Source of the DNA: Gemmatimonadota bacterium | GTDB taxonomy: Bacteria; Gemmatimonadota; Gemmatimonadetes; Gemmatimonadales; GWC2-71-9 | Direction of reading: 5' to 3' | DNA: 15,119 nt | NCBI GenBank assembly: GCA_016704275.1 | Contig: JADJAK010000007.1 | Coordinates: forward strand, 1-15,119 | Shown here: piece by piece, positions 1-7,639 of the stretch | How the letters are laid out: each line of letters opens with the position of its first letter | How positions within the stretch are numbered: the first letter of the stretch is position 1 | Program-made: the position numbers and the translations under genes | Notes under the pieces: model-generated | What the model was told of the DNA's origin: nothing | Database searches by the model: none | Seen by the model: only the letters and a program-made list of their open reading frames with translations

Positions 1-656
1 CCGCCTGATTATGGAAGATGGCGATCGCGTTGTCTTCCGAGCCGGGCAGCTGCCAGACCCGCCCCGACGCGCTGCCGTACACCTCGGTGATATCGCCGAG
101 GAAGAAGCGACCAAAGTCAGCCATGTGGATGCCGATGTCCATCGTCGCACCGCCGCCCGATTCCGGCATGCGGTACTGCCACTCGGCGCGGAAGTTGGCC
201 AGACCGTCGTGCCCACCGAAGAGTCGGATGTGGTCGATCTCCCCGAGGGTGCCGGCGGCCATGATGCCGCGGATGTACTGCATCGAGGGGAGGAATCGCT
301 GATTGAAGCCCACCGCCAGCACGCGGTCCGCGGCCACGGCCGCCGCCACCATGCGCTGGCATCCGTCCACGGTATTGGACATCGGCTTTTCGCAGAGCAC
401 GTGCATTGCGGCTGAAGACTCAACGCAGGCGGCCTCGATGGGAATGCACCGGGGGAGAGATGATCACCCCATCGCGCAGTTTGCTCCCGGAAGGCCTCCG
501 GGGTGGTCACGGGGACCGCGCCGCCCACAGCGGAGAACGGCGGCGACAGCCGGATCAGGGTCTGAGACGGCGGTGAGCGTGGTCAGGGTGCCAATGCACC
601 GTCCGTGCGCAATCGTCGATCACGCCGGCGCCGATGACTCGAACTTGGTGCACCAT
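1..656 (-). CDS. Gfo/Idh/MocA family NAD(P)-dependent oxidoreductase (5' part, frameshifted)
   Basis: The family oxidises or reduces sugars, inositols and related polyols with NAD(P) in the cytoplasm; the substrate cannot be told here. The start at 656 gives MVHQVRVIGAGVI, a Rossmann first strand with its glycine motif. After frame changes the next strand reads TLTTLTAVSDPDPAVAAVL, and then DGVIISPPVHSH. From about 410 down to 1 one clean frame holds HVLCEKPMSN (family EKP motif, Lys codon 386-388), a VGFNQRF strand, and GGGATMDIGIHMADFGRFF, matching the family's GGG...D.G.H..D catalytic block. About 218 residues of a usual 330-390 are present; the rest lies beyond the left edge. At least two or three indels lie between 410 and 600. 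The family call is firm; the intact state of the gene is inferred. Confidence 0.85.
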
Positions 657-897
657 GGAAGGCCCTATGGGGATTGAGGTGGCGGATGTTCCTCGCTGGG
701 ACAGCGGGAATCCAATGCCCTCGGTCGCCACAGGATGCAGCGCCACCATGCCGCCGGCCCGCGTGCGCCGGGCTCGGCATCGTGGTAGTGTGTTGGCATT
801 CCTTATGTTAGCGGGCGCTGGTCGCGGGCGCAGACAGGCCACCGCGATCGCAGCGCCGGACGAGGCAGGTCCGGACCCCTCACCTCTCAGGAGTCCC
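657..897. other. Intergenic region between divergent genes
   Basis: This 241-base gap separates the minus-strand oxidoreductase from the plus-strand peptidase, so it should carry promoters for both. On the plus strand TGGTAGTGT near 784-792 resembles an extended -10 box, but no good -35 lies 16-18 bases upstream. A second AT-richer patch, CATTCCTTATGTTAG near 796-812, could also serve. I see no convincing coding frame: open frames crossing it do not resemble any family. No clear minus-strand promoter was found. Confidence 0.4.
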
Positions 898-2285
898 ATG
901 CGAAAGCTGCTGGCGGCTCCCATGCGCCTCGCTGCGCTGCTGGCGCTCTTCCCGCTCGTGGCGCCCGCCGCCCGGGCATCGGCAGGACCCACCGGGCTAC
1001 TCCTGGTCCCAACAGATTCGCGTCCGCGAGTCGTGGCTCGATGCCCGGCACGCGATGCTGCTGCCGATGATGCGCCGGCATGGCATCGGGATGCGGATCG
1101 TGGTGAACGAGGAGTTCGACGACAACCCGGTGGTGCATGCGATTGCCCGCCGCGCCCCTACACCGGCAACCGCGACGTCTTCGTCTTCGTGGACGCCGGA
1201 GCAAAAGGGCTTCGGCGCGTGGCGCTCACCGGCTATTCCGAGGACAACCTGACGCGCTGGTTCGGAGCACGTCCGAACCCCGGCCCGCGGCGGTCGTGCT
1301 GCGTGAGTCTATGCCGAGCACGCCCCTGCCACGATCGGCCTGGAGATCGGCGGATCACGCGGGCAGGCTCGCGCCCTCACCCACGACGCCTACACCTGGC
1401 TCGTCGGCGTGCTCGGCGACAGCACCGTGCCCGCTTCGTCAGTGCCGCGCCGTTGATCGAGGAGCTCCTCGCACGCGTCTTGAGCGGAGAAGCCGCACTA
1501 CACTGCGGCGGTGGCGGTGACGGCGCGGATCGTCGAGCGCGCCCTCTCCAACGAGGTGATCAAAGCCCGGTGTCACCACGGTCGGCGACGTGCGCAACTG
1601 GCTGCACGACGCGCTGGGCGCGCACGGCGTGCGGACCCGGTTCCAGCCGGACCTGCGTGTCCAGCGGCAAGGCGGCGGATTGCCACTCTCGCGCGGCTTC
1701 CTCGCCGTGGCGCCGGAGAAGACGGTGATTCTCCCCGGTGATGTGGTGCACATCGATTTCGGGATCACCTGCATGGGCTTCGACACCGACTGGCAGAGAT
1801 GGCCTACGTCCTGAAGCCGGGCAGACCGACGCCCCGGCGGGGCTCAAGGCCGCGATGCGGAACACGAACATCCTGCAGGATGCTCTCATGCAACGCCACT
1901 CGCGTCCCGACCGTTCCGCCGGCGAGGTGTATCGGGCCACCATGCAGGAGATGAAGGAGCGCAGGATCGAGGCGATGATCTATTCGCATCCGATCGGGCT
2001 GCAGGGCCACGGCCTCGGCGCGAGCATCGACTTCCGATCGGGGCGCGTCCGGGCGCCGATGGCAAGCGACTCCGGAGGCTCCTGCATCTCGATCGAGCTC
2101 AATACCAAGACCGCGATCCCGGAGTGGAATGGGAGCAGCTCTTCGTGATGTTCGAAGACGATGCCTGGCTCGACGATGAGGGCTGGCACTTCTTCCGGCC
2201 CCCGTCAGGAGAAGTGGTTCCTGATCGGGCGGCGCCCAGGCCCATCGACCGGAAGGACGGCGGCAGGTGGCTTGCGCCCCCTTGA
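898..2285 (+). CDS. Exported M24 family metallopeptidase (Xaa-Pro peptidase type), multiply frameshifted
   Basis: M24 'pita-bread' peptidases cleave the bond before proline with a two-metal centre. The start at 898 has AGGAG at 889-893 and opens with a signal peptide ([18 protein letters not shown], then an APAARA-type cleavage region), so the product is probably periplasmic. Pieces in shifting frames form one protein: a creatinase-like N domain ([52 protein letters not shown]), then the catalytic domain with both Asp ligands in [19 protein letters not shown], the His region [12 protein letters not shown], the first Glu in ISIELNTK...PEW, and the RQEKWFLIG end. The second Glu ligand should lie near [12 protein letters not shown], in a damaged stretch. 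I count at least eight frame changes, so the exact stop is unsure; 2283-2285 is one candidate TGA. The gene stands alone upstream of the regulator operon. Confidence 0.82.
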
Positions 2286-2301
2286 CAAGAAAATCTGTCA
2301 A
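2282..2301. promoter_or_regulatory. Inverted repeat over the -35 box, likely autoregulatory operator
   Basis: TTGACA at 2282-2287 and TGTCAA at 2296-2301 form a perfect 6-base inverted repeat with an 8-base AT-rich centre (AGAAAATC). It covers the -35 and most of the spacer, where a dimeric winged-helix repressor would block RNA polymerase. ArsR-family regulators commonly bind such sites in front of their own gene. Binding by the product of the adjacent gene is inferred. Confidence 0.55.
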
Positions 2302-2310
2302 AGGTAGAAT
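2282..2310 (+). promoter_or_regulatory. Sigma-70-type promoter, probably giving a leaderless mRNA
   Basis: TTGACA at 2282-2287 is a perfect -35. After 17 bases comes TAGAAT at 2305-2310, a one-mismatch -10. The ATG of the regulator is at 2317, only six bases after the -10, so transcription should begin at or within a base or two of the start codon. There is also no Shine-Dalgarno before this ATG (CTCTCC). Both facts point to leaderless translation. The element lies at the very end of the preceding peptidase gene. Confidence 0.75.
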
Positions 2311-2316
2311 CTCTCC

Positions 2317-2828
2317 ATGCTTGACCTCCAAGTCATCGACGATCCGGCCGCGGCGACGTCCGCCCTTGAGCCGATCCGCAGCCGGCTGCTCTCCGAATTG
2401 GCCGTCCCCGCCTCGGCGGCGACGCTGGCCACCCGGGTCGGCTTAGGTCGCCAGAAGGTCAACTACCACCTGCTGCGCTTGAGGCCCACGGGTTGGTGCG
2501 GTTGGCTGAGGAGCGGAAATGGGGCGGGCTGACCGGAGCGGCTGGTCGTCGCGACGGCCGCCTCGTACGTCGTGTCGCCGAAGGCGTGGGGCCGATTGCC
2601 GTGAATCCGGAGCGGCAAGTCGATCGGCTCTCGGCGCGCTACCTCATTGCCCTGGGCGCCCGGATCATCCGCGAAGTGGCCGACCTCGTGGGTCGGGCGG
2701 AAAAGCGAGGAAGCGCTTGGCGACGCTCGCGGTCGAGACCGACGTGGTCTTCCGGTCGGCGTCTGACCGTGCCGCGTTCAGCAGAGCTCACCGAAGCGAT
2801 CGCGACGCTCGTCGCGAAGTATCACGAC
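2317..2828 (+). CDS. ArsR-type helix-turn-helix transcriptional regulator (frameshifted, C-terminus apparently missing)
   Basis: A cytoplasmic DNA-binding protein. Residues about 15-65 form a winged helix: PIRSRLLSELAVPASAATLA, then RVGLGRQKVNYHL as the recognition helix, then (after a frameshift near 2475-2490) HGLVRLAEERKWGGLTERL as the wing. The next part, VVATAASYVVSP then NPERQVDRLSARYLIALGAR and IIREVADLVGRAEK, is the helical region seen in ArsR proteins that sit beside SRPBCC genes. After further shifts it reads KRLATLAVETDVVFRSASDR and LTEAIATLVAKYHD, where it stops resembling the family and runs directly into SRPBCC sequence. Such regulators normally continue for roughly 20-30 more residues. 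The ATG is fixed by the promoter six bases upstream. No metal-binding cysteines are seen, so it is unlikely to be a classical metal sensor. Confidence 0.78.
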
Positions 2829-3546
2829 GGGCATTTCTGCGTGGTTCGTGCCGGCACAGTTCGAGGAGGAAGGCGGCAAGCCGGTCGCGGTGACGTTGGA
2901 CTTCGGTCCCGCGATGGATTCGCGCTCGGTGGTGACGGCGTGGGATCCGCCGAGGCTGTTCGCCCGCGAGGAGCTGGCTGGGCCCCGGTTCCCGCCGATC
3001 GCGACCGAGTTCAGCGTCGAGGCGCGCGCCGGCGGCATCTGCGTCGTGCGCGTGGTACGGAGCCTCTTCTCCAGCACGGACGATTGGGACGCGCAGCTGA
3101 CTGGTGCCGAAGAGGGTGGCCGGGCATCGCCCGCGTCCTGCGCTCTATCTCACGCACTTCCGCGGACAGCGCTCGGCGATCATGCAGATCATGTCCCCGG
3201 TGCCGGGCACGGCCGCAGAGGCGTGGAGACACTGACCGCGGCACTCGGGCTGCACGGCGCGCGTGGGGGATCGTTGCGCCGCACAGGCGGGTGTGCCTGC
3301 GCTTGGCGGCGTGGTGGGTACATCAGCGACAGTCCGTGCGGTGCCCTGATGCGGCTCGACACGCCGGGGCCCGGCACCGCTGCGTTCGGCACCATCAAGT
3401 TCGGCAGCATGGTCATGGCGACCTTGACGTTCTACATGTACGGTGAGCAGGCAGCCGAGAACGTTACCCGCCACACACCGCTGTGGCAGGCGTGGATGCA
3501 GGAACGCTTCCCGATGCCGGCCGTCATGGACGACGCCACGCCATGA
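2827..3546 (+). CDS. SRPBCC (AHSA1/START-like) domain protein, N-terminus missing, frameshifted
   Basis: SRPBCC proteins form a helix-grip cup that holds a hydrophobic ligand; copies beside ArsR regulators are common, but the ligand is usually unknown. The readable protein begins inside the domain with TGISAWFVPAQFEEEGGK, then VTLDFGPAMDSRSVVTAWDP and FSVEARAGGICVVRVVRSLF, all normal AHSA1 strands. It continues through indels (about 3110, 3150, 3225, 3265 and 3310) as RSAIMQIMSPVPG, TLTAALGLHGAR and GVPALGGVVGYISDSPCGAL, and ends LWQAWMQERFPMP at the TGA 3544-3546. The roughly 25-30 residues expected before TGISAWF, with the start codon, are absent; the GTG at 2848 is inside the domain and not a credible start. 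The next gene's ATG overlaps this stop (ATGA), so the two are probably translationally coupled. Confidence 0.78.
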   Translation, partial: TGISAWFVPAQFEEEGGKPVAVTLDFGPAMDSRSVVTAWDPPRLFAREELAGPRFPPIATEFSVEARAGGICVVRVVRSLFSSTDDWDAQLTGAEEGGRASPASCALSHALPRTALGDHADHVPGAGHGRRGVETLTAALGLHGARGGSLRRTGGCACAWRRGGYISDSPCGALMRLDTPGPGTAAFGTIKFGSMVMATLTFYMYGEQAAENVTRHTPLWQAWMQERFPMPAVMDDATP

Positions 3547-4273
3547 GGGGCTCCTGCATTGCGCGTCCGCACGCGCGCTGGCTCCTGGCCCTCGTGAGTG
3601 GCGGTGCCGTGGCGCAGGTCGCGGCACAAGCGGAGAAGTACCCGCGCATGGCGGCAATCGGAGAGTACCAAATGGACGAGCGCGCCGAGATCGAATTGGC
3701 GCGCAGTGCCGCGCCGAATTCGGTTGCGCGCGATGCGACGATCCTGGTGCTGGGCCCGCAGGTACCGGACGGCGGTCGAAGGGACGAACGGCTTTGTCTG
3801 CATGGTGGCACGGAGCTGGATGGCGGCATTCGACTGGCCGGAATTCTGGAACCCGAAGGTGCGCTGCCGACTGCATGAACCGTCAGGCGGCCCGCACGAT
3901 TCTCCCCGTGGTGCTCTTGCGAAGCAGAATGCTGATGGCCGGGAAGTCCAAGGCCGAGATCCTGACGGCGGTCAAGGCCGCGTTCACCAACGGCGAGGTG
4001 CCGGAGCTGCAAGGCGGCGCGATGTCCTACATGATGTCGCGATCGGCCTATCTGACCGATGAGGGCACCCACAACGCGCCGCATGTCATGTTCTTCACCG
4101 CGGGCGTGGACGCGACGGATTGGGGTTCGAATGCGGCAGACTCGCCGCTCATGGCGGCTCCCTACTGGTTCTTCTCGTCGACTGATGCATCGGCAATGCA
4201 GGGGCTGCCCCCGATCGTGGTGTTCCTCATCGGGGCGGCGAACTGGTCGGACGGCACGCCCGCGCAACCCTGA
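3543..4273 (+). CDS. Exported protein of unknown function, third gene of the regulator/SRPBCC operon (frameshifted)
   Basis: The ATG at 3543 overlaps the SRPBCC stop. The first 25-30 residues look like a signal peptide (ARWLLALVSGGAVAQVAAQ), so the product is probably periplasmic or secreted. The mature start EKYPRMAAIGEYQMDERAEI then IELARSAAPNSVARDATILV is followed, after a shift near 3760, by YRTAVEGTNGFVCMVARSW and FDWPEFWNPKVRC. After a second shift near 3870 it reads NRQAARTILPVVLLRSRMLM, GGAMSYMMSRSAYLTDEG, and ends IVVFLIGAANWSDGTPAQP at the TGA 4271-4273. I know no function for this set of motifs. The two shifts are the only damage. Linkage to a ligand-binding SRPBCC protein suggests a shared response, but that is inference. 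Confidence 0.75.
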
Positions 4274-4516
4274 TTGCGGGCAAGAACTACGCGGTGTCCA
4301 GTCGAAAACGTCTTTAATCGCTCCGGCACATCCCCGGCCCTTCGCTTCCGTGTTCCCGAACCGCATGGTAGCCTGGGTCAGGCGCTGGTCGGAGCGCCTC
4401 CGGTCCGCGGGAAGGGATGGTCCCCTCCGATGTCGTCGTAGTCCCGCAGCACCCCGACAACTCATCCTCTTTTCGGACCCACCTGGCGGACACGGGTCAC
4501 CACGAAAGGAGATCCC
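4274..4516. other. Intergenic leader region before the ankyrin/Clp-N gene
   Basis: This 243-base gap holds no convincing gene. TGGTAGCCT at 4367-4375 resembles an extended -10 box; the -35 position has no good match, so the promoter is uncertain. If used, transcription would begin near 4382, giving a leader of about 135 bases. Directly at that point lies the inverted repeat 4380-4399. The stretch ends in a strong Shine-Dalgarno, AAAGGAG at 4505-4511, five bases before the ATG at 4517. Confidence 0.4.
4380..4399. repeat. 7-base inverted repeat, short hairpin
   Basis: AGGCGCT and AGCGCCT are perfect reverse complements around the 6-base loop GGTCGG. No T run follows on either strand, so it is not a typical intrinsic terminator. 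It would lie at the start of a transcript made from the possible -10 at about 4370. It could be an operator, an mRNA-stabilising 5' hairpin, or chance in GC-rich DNA. Confidence 0.35.
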
Positions 4517-6471
4517 ATGTCCGGCACCAGCCCCAGGCGCGCCGATCCGATCGCGCGCAATGCCCGTCCGCTCCCCGCCACTCCCCATCTCGACTACGAG
4601 CGCAAGCAGGCCAAGGCGCTCCTCAAGCAGTTGCACGCCGGCGACCCCGACGCATTGCGTCGCGTGCAGACGGCGCACCCCGCCGCACTGCGCGACACCG
4701 GCGTTGAGACGCTCCAGTTGGCCGACGTGCAGCACGTGATTGCGCGTGAGTACGGCTTCACCAGTTGGCCGAGGATGGTCGAGTACTTCGAGGTGCTCGA
4801 GCGGCACCGCCATGCCCCGCGATTCAACGTCGCCGACGACGGCCTCGCACGCTTTGAGGCGCTGGCCAAGAACGTGGTGAAGCGGCACGAGCACGGCGAT
4901 GTCATTGTGGCGCGGGAGCTCGCCCACTTCGTCCCGCGCTTCTTCGCGCGACCACTCGCCGAGATTCTCGCGGTGCCCATCACCCTCGACGAAGCACGGC
5001 TCGTTGTCGCGCGGCGCTATCGTCGGGCGAGCTGGGAGGAGTTGATCGCACGTGGCGACGACTCGCGGCGGCGCAACGACAAGGACGTGTGGGATCGAGG
5101 GAGTGGCCCGCGAGCGCGCGCCGGCACCGCGATCCAGGCGCACGATGTCGACGCCCTCTCGGCGATCCTCGACGCGCACCCGGAGCTGCTCACGCCGTCG
5201 CGGACCGATCGCGAGTGGCGCAACACCCTGGGGACGATGGCACTCCGCGCCGAGCGCGACGCGACGACCCCCGACGCGCGCCGGGTCACCGACCTGCTCG
5301 CGGCGCGCGGCATGGACATTCAGCAGGAACTCAGCGAGCTGCTCCTCGGCTGGCCGCAGGACGGGGCGCGGACACGTGACGGCCTCCTCGCCGAGACGGT
5401 GCAGTGGTGCCTCGACCGCGGCGCCGATCCCGACTGGCTGCCGCCCACCGGCATCCCGATCGTCGAGCATGCGATCGCCCGCTTCCGAAACCCAGCGGCG
5501 GTCGATGTCATCGCCCCACGGGTCACGCCACGGCGCGCCCTCTGGATCGCCGCCGGCCTCGGCGACGTCGCCGGCGTGAAGCGCTTCATCGCCGGGAAGG
5601 GGCGGCTCACCCCGGAGGGACGGCTCAATCGCCCTGATCCGGTGGCGATGGGACTGCACCAGGGCCACCTCCTCCCCACCACGACGCGGACGACCTCGAG
5701 ATCATGTACGAGGCGTTCCAGATCGCCGGATGGAACCAGCGGTGGGCGGCGATGGATGCGCTGCTCGCCGCCGGATTCCCGATCGACCATTCGCCGTTCC
5801 AGTGGCCGCTGCTCCGCGAGGCGGTGGGGAACCTGATGGTGCCGCTCGCCGAGTTTCTCGTGCGTCGCGGTGCCGACCTCGATCACGACTGGCCGGGGCA
5901 CGGCTCGGCGCGCGCCACGGCCCGCGGACACGTCCAGTACTTCCACGACCCGTCATCCGACGACGTGCGCCAGCTCCTGGCCATCTGCGGCGCAGGCACC
6001 GTCGAGGAGATCCTGGCCGAGATCGATGCCACCAGGCACGCGCCGCCGCCGATGAACGAGATGGCGGTCCGTGTGCTGCAACTGGCCGCGGACGATGCGG
6101 CGCGGCAGGCGCAGCCAGCGATCACCACCGAGCACCTGCTCGTCGGTGTCCTCCGCCTCCGCGATGGTGCCTTCCTCTCATTCCTCCACGGCACCGGCGC
6201 GGAGATGCCCCAGCTGCGCGCATTGATCGGCACGAGGCTCCTGCCTGATGTCGATCCGCTTCAGGGAGCGGGGTTGCAGCTTGATGCCGGCGCCGAGGCG
6301 GCGATCGCGACCGCCACGGCAGCGGCGGACGTCCGCCGCCGCGAGGGGGTCGGCCCGTGGCACCTCTGGTACGGCCTGCTGCAGCAGCGGGGCGCGCCCG
6401 GGGCGCAGCTGCTCCATCAGGTGGGGACCAAGATGGACGTCCTGTCGGAGCGATTGGCCTCCACGATGTAG
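4517..6471 (+). CDS. Ankyrin-repeat protein with C-terminal Clp-N domain (one frameshift)
   Basis: A predicted cytoplasmic protein of about 650 residues. AAAGGAG five bases upstream fixes the ATG. Residues about 25-95 carry a head region (LDYERKQAKALLKQLHAGD, then VQHVIAREYGFTSWPRM) known from many bacterial ankyrin proteins. Residues about 200-490 hold degenerate ankyrin-like helices such as AIQAHDVDALSAILDAHPEL, ALWIAAGLGDVAGVKRFIA, and, after the shift, MDALLAAGFPIDHSP and LAEFLVRRGADLDHDWPGHG. The last 140 residues match a Clp-N double repeat: ITTEHLLVGVLRLRDGAFL and GVGPWHLWYGLLQQRGAPG. Clp-N modules bind adaptors or substrates in ClpA/ClpC; no AAA+ domain follows. One indel lies at about 5656-5675, in CCACCTCCTCCCCACC; both sides read as one protein. 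Its partner is unknown. Confidence 0.83.
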
Positions 6472-6473
6472 TG

Positions 6474-6490
6474 GGGCCACGCCGTGGCCC
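6474..6490. terminator. Hairpin just after the ankyrin/Clp-N stop
   Basis: GGGCCAC at 6474-6480 and GTGGCCC at 6484-6490 form a perfect 7-base stem with a 3-base loop, three bases after the stop codon. The position suits a terminator or an mRNA 3' end stabiliser, but no T run follows, so termination is only a possibility. Its right arm overlaps the next inverted repeat (6488-6522), so the two cannot both form fully. Confidence 0.35.
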
Positions 6491-6522
6491 GCGCGCGTTA
6501 GAATTCCAGCGTCACGCGCGGG
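6488..6522. repeat. 8-base inverted repeat flanking a TAGAAT box
   Basis: CCCGCGCG at 6488-6495 and CGCGCGGG at 6515-6522 are perfect reverse complements. The 19 bases between them include TAGAAT at 6499-6504, a good -10 hexamer, but the -35 position (about 6476-6481, GCCACG) is poor. If the -10 is real, this is the promoter of the 6567-7502 pair and the arms could be an operator. Otherwise it may be a transcript hairpin. Confidence 0.35.
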
Positions 6523-6566
6523 CTTCGGCGGCACTCCGCCCACGCCCTGCCCCTCCCGGGAGCCCC

Positions 6567-7055
6567 ATGTCGCTAACGCTCGACCCTGCCGCGCCTTCCG
6601 ACTTCGACTTCGTCATCGGCGATTGGCGCGTCCATCATCGCCGCCTCAAGGCGCGCCTGGCCGGATGCACCGAGTGGGAGACCTTCGACGGATTGTCGTC
6701 GACGCGGAAGACGCTCGGGGGCTTCGGCAATGTCGAGGACAATCAGCTCTTCCTCCCGACGGGGAGCTACCGCGCGGTGGCGCTCCGGTCCTACGACGTG
6801 GCCGCGGGCACCTGGTCGATCTGGTGGCTCGATGGACGTTTCCCGGGGGCACTCGACACGCCGGTGGTTGGTCGCTTTTCCGATGGCGTGGGCCTGTTCT
6901 TCGCGGAGGATTCGCTCAACGGTGTGCCTGTTCGAATCCGCTTCAGCTGGCGCATCTCACCCGAGGGCCATCCCCGTTGGGATCAGGCCTTCTCGGTCGA
7001 CGGCGGCGTCACCTGGGAAGTCAATTGGGAAATGGAGTTTGTCCGGCGCAGCTGA
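6567..7055 (+). CDS. DUF1579-like protein of unknown function
   Basis: An intact 162-residue protein with no signal peptide, so probably cytoplasmic. GGGAG at 6558-6562 supports the ATG at 6567. The opening SDFDFVIGDWRVHHRRLKAR is the 'FDFxxGxWxVxxRR' start of a family of small beta-barrel-like proteins. It is followed by CTEWETFDG, EDNQLFLPTGSYRAVALRSY and WSIWWLDGRFPG, with many aromatic residues that could line a ligand pocket. It ends GGVTWEVNWEMEFVRRS. The biochemical role is unknown. It lies 24 bases before the SnoaL-like gene (using the 7080 start) and is probably transcribed with it. Codon use and frame are clean. Confidence 0.75.
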   Translation: MSLTLDPAAPSDFDFVIGDWRVHHRRLKARLAGCTEWETFDGLSSTRKTLGGFGNVEDNQLFLPTGSYRAVALRSYDVAAGTWSIWWLDGRFPGALDTPVVGRFSDGVGLFFAEDSLNGVPVRIRFSWRISPEGHPRWDQAFSVDGGVTWEVNWEMEFVRRS

Positions 7056-7079
7056 TCACCCTGAGCCATGCGAGGCGGA

Positions 7080-7502
7080 ATGAAATCCCTGTTCAGCACC
7101 ACCGCGCTTCTTCTTGCCTTTGCGGGCAGCGCGTCGGCCCAGGAAGCCGCGCCACCGGCGCCCGCGGTCGTGGTGCAGCGCTTCGTCGATGCGGCGAATG
7201 CGCGCGACGCCAACGCGATGGCACTGCTGGTCGCGCCGGACGCCATCTTCGAACGCTTTCCGGGTGGGCAGATCATCGCGCAGGGGCGCGACAGCATCCG
7301 CGCCCGCTACGCCCGGTCGCTGCCGCCCATGCCGCCCGGTTGGCGCATCACGGTGCAGCCGAGGATCGTCGAGGGCAACCTGGTTATCGACCAGGAGCAC
7401 TTCACGGGCGGGCCGCCGGAACGGACACAGGCAACCTGGATGTACCTCGTGCAGGGCGGGTTGATCCGCCGCGCATGGGTGCTGGACGGAAAGGCGCCGT
7501 AA
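7080..7502 (+). CDS. Exported SnoaL/NTF2-like protein
   Basis: The protein has 140 residues. I chose the ATG at 7080 over the in-frame ATG at 7068 because it gives a standard signal peptide (MKSLFSTTALLLAFAGSASA, cut before QEA) and has GAGGCGGA just upstream. The mature part is one NTF2-like cone: a first helix VVQRFVDAANARDANAMALL, then VAPDAIFERFPGGQIIAQGR, the middle helix DSIRARYARSL, and strands ending TWMYLVQGGLIRRAWVLDG. This order is that of 'nuclear transport factor 2 family' proteins, whose members range from isomerases to ligand-binding proteins. No specific catalytic residues can be assigned. It follows the DUF1579-like gene closely. Confidence 0.75.
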   Translation: MKSLFSTTALLLAFAGSASAQEAAPPAPAVVVQRFVDAANARDANAMALLVAPDAIFERFPGGQIIAQGRDSIRARYARSLPPMPPGWRITVQPRIVEGNLVIDQEHFTGGPPERTQATWMYLVQGGLIRRAWVLDGKAP

Positions 7503-7548
7503 CAGCCCCGTCCCGGCGCTGACGTCGGTCACCGCGCGACGATGCCAT

Positions 7549-7611
7549 CATGCACCACTACTTTGCAGTGATCGATGGCCACACCCGCTGCCGCGGCGTG
7601 AAGGCCAAGTG
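7549..7611 (+). CDS. Possible 20-residue small ORF upstream of the TerC gene
   Basis: ATG 7549 to TGA 7609-7611 encodes MHHYFAVIDGHTRCRGVKAK. Third codon positions are mostly G or C, as in real genes here. There is no clear Shine-Dalgarno and I recognise no family. It could be a leader peptide, a remnant, or chance. The rest of the 7503-7639 gap shows no convincing promoter, only a small TGAC/GTCA inverted repeat at 7520-7531. Confidence 0.15.
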
Positions 7612-7639
7612 AGGCGCGGCGCAACGGGGAGTGGAGCGA

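Noticed and set aside
2848..2850. GTG as the start of the SRPBCC gene
   Set aside because: Domain residues TGISAWF lie upstream in the same frame, and no ribosome site is present.
3524..5668. A 714-residue open frame on the minus strand
   Set aside because: It lies antisense to the exported protein and the ankyrin gene, both of which show family motifs on the plus strand. It has Arg/His/Gly-rich, low-complexity composition typical of antisense frames in GC-rich DNA and no recognisable motif.
7612..7639. GGGGAGTGG before TerC as part of a yybP-ykoY (manganese) riboswitch
   Set aside because: The match is only the ribosome-site region. The second conserved loop and paired stems are not present in 7503-7639.
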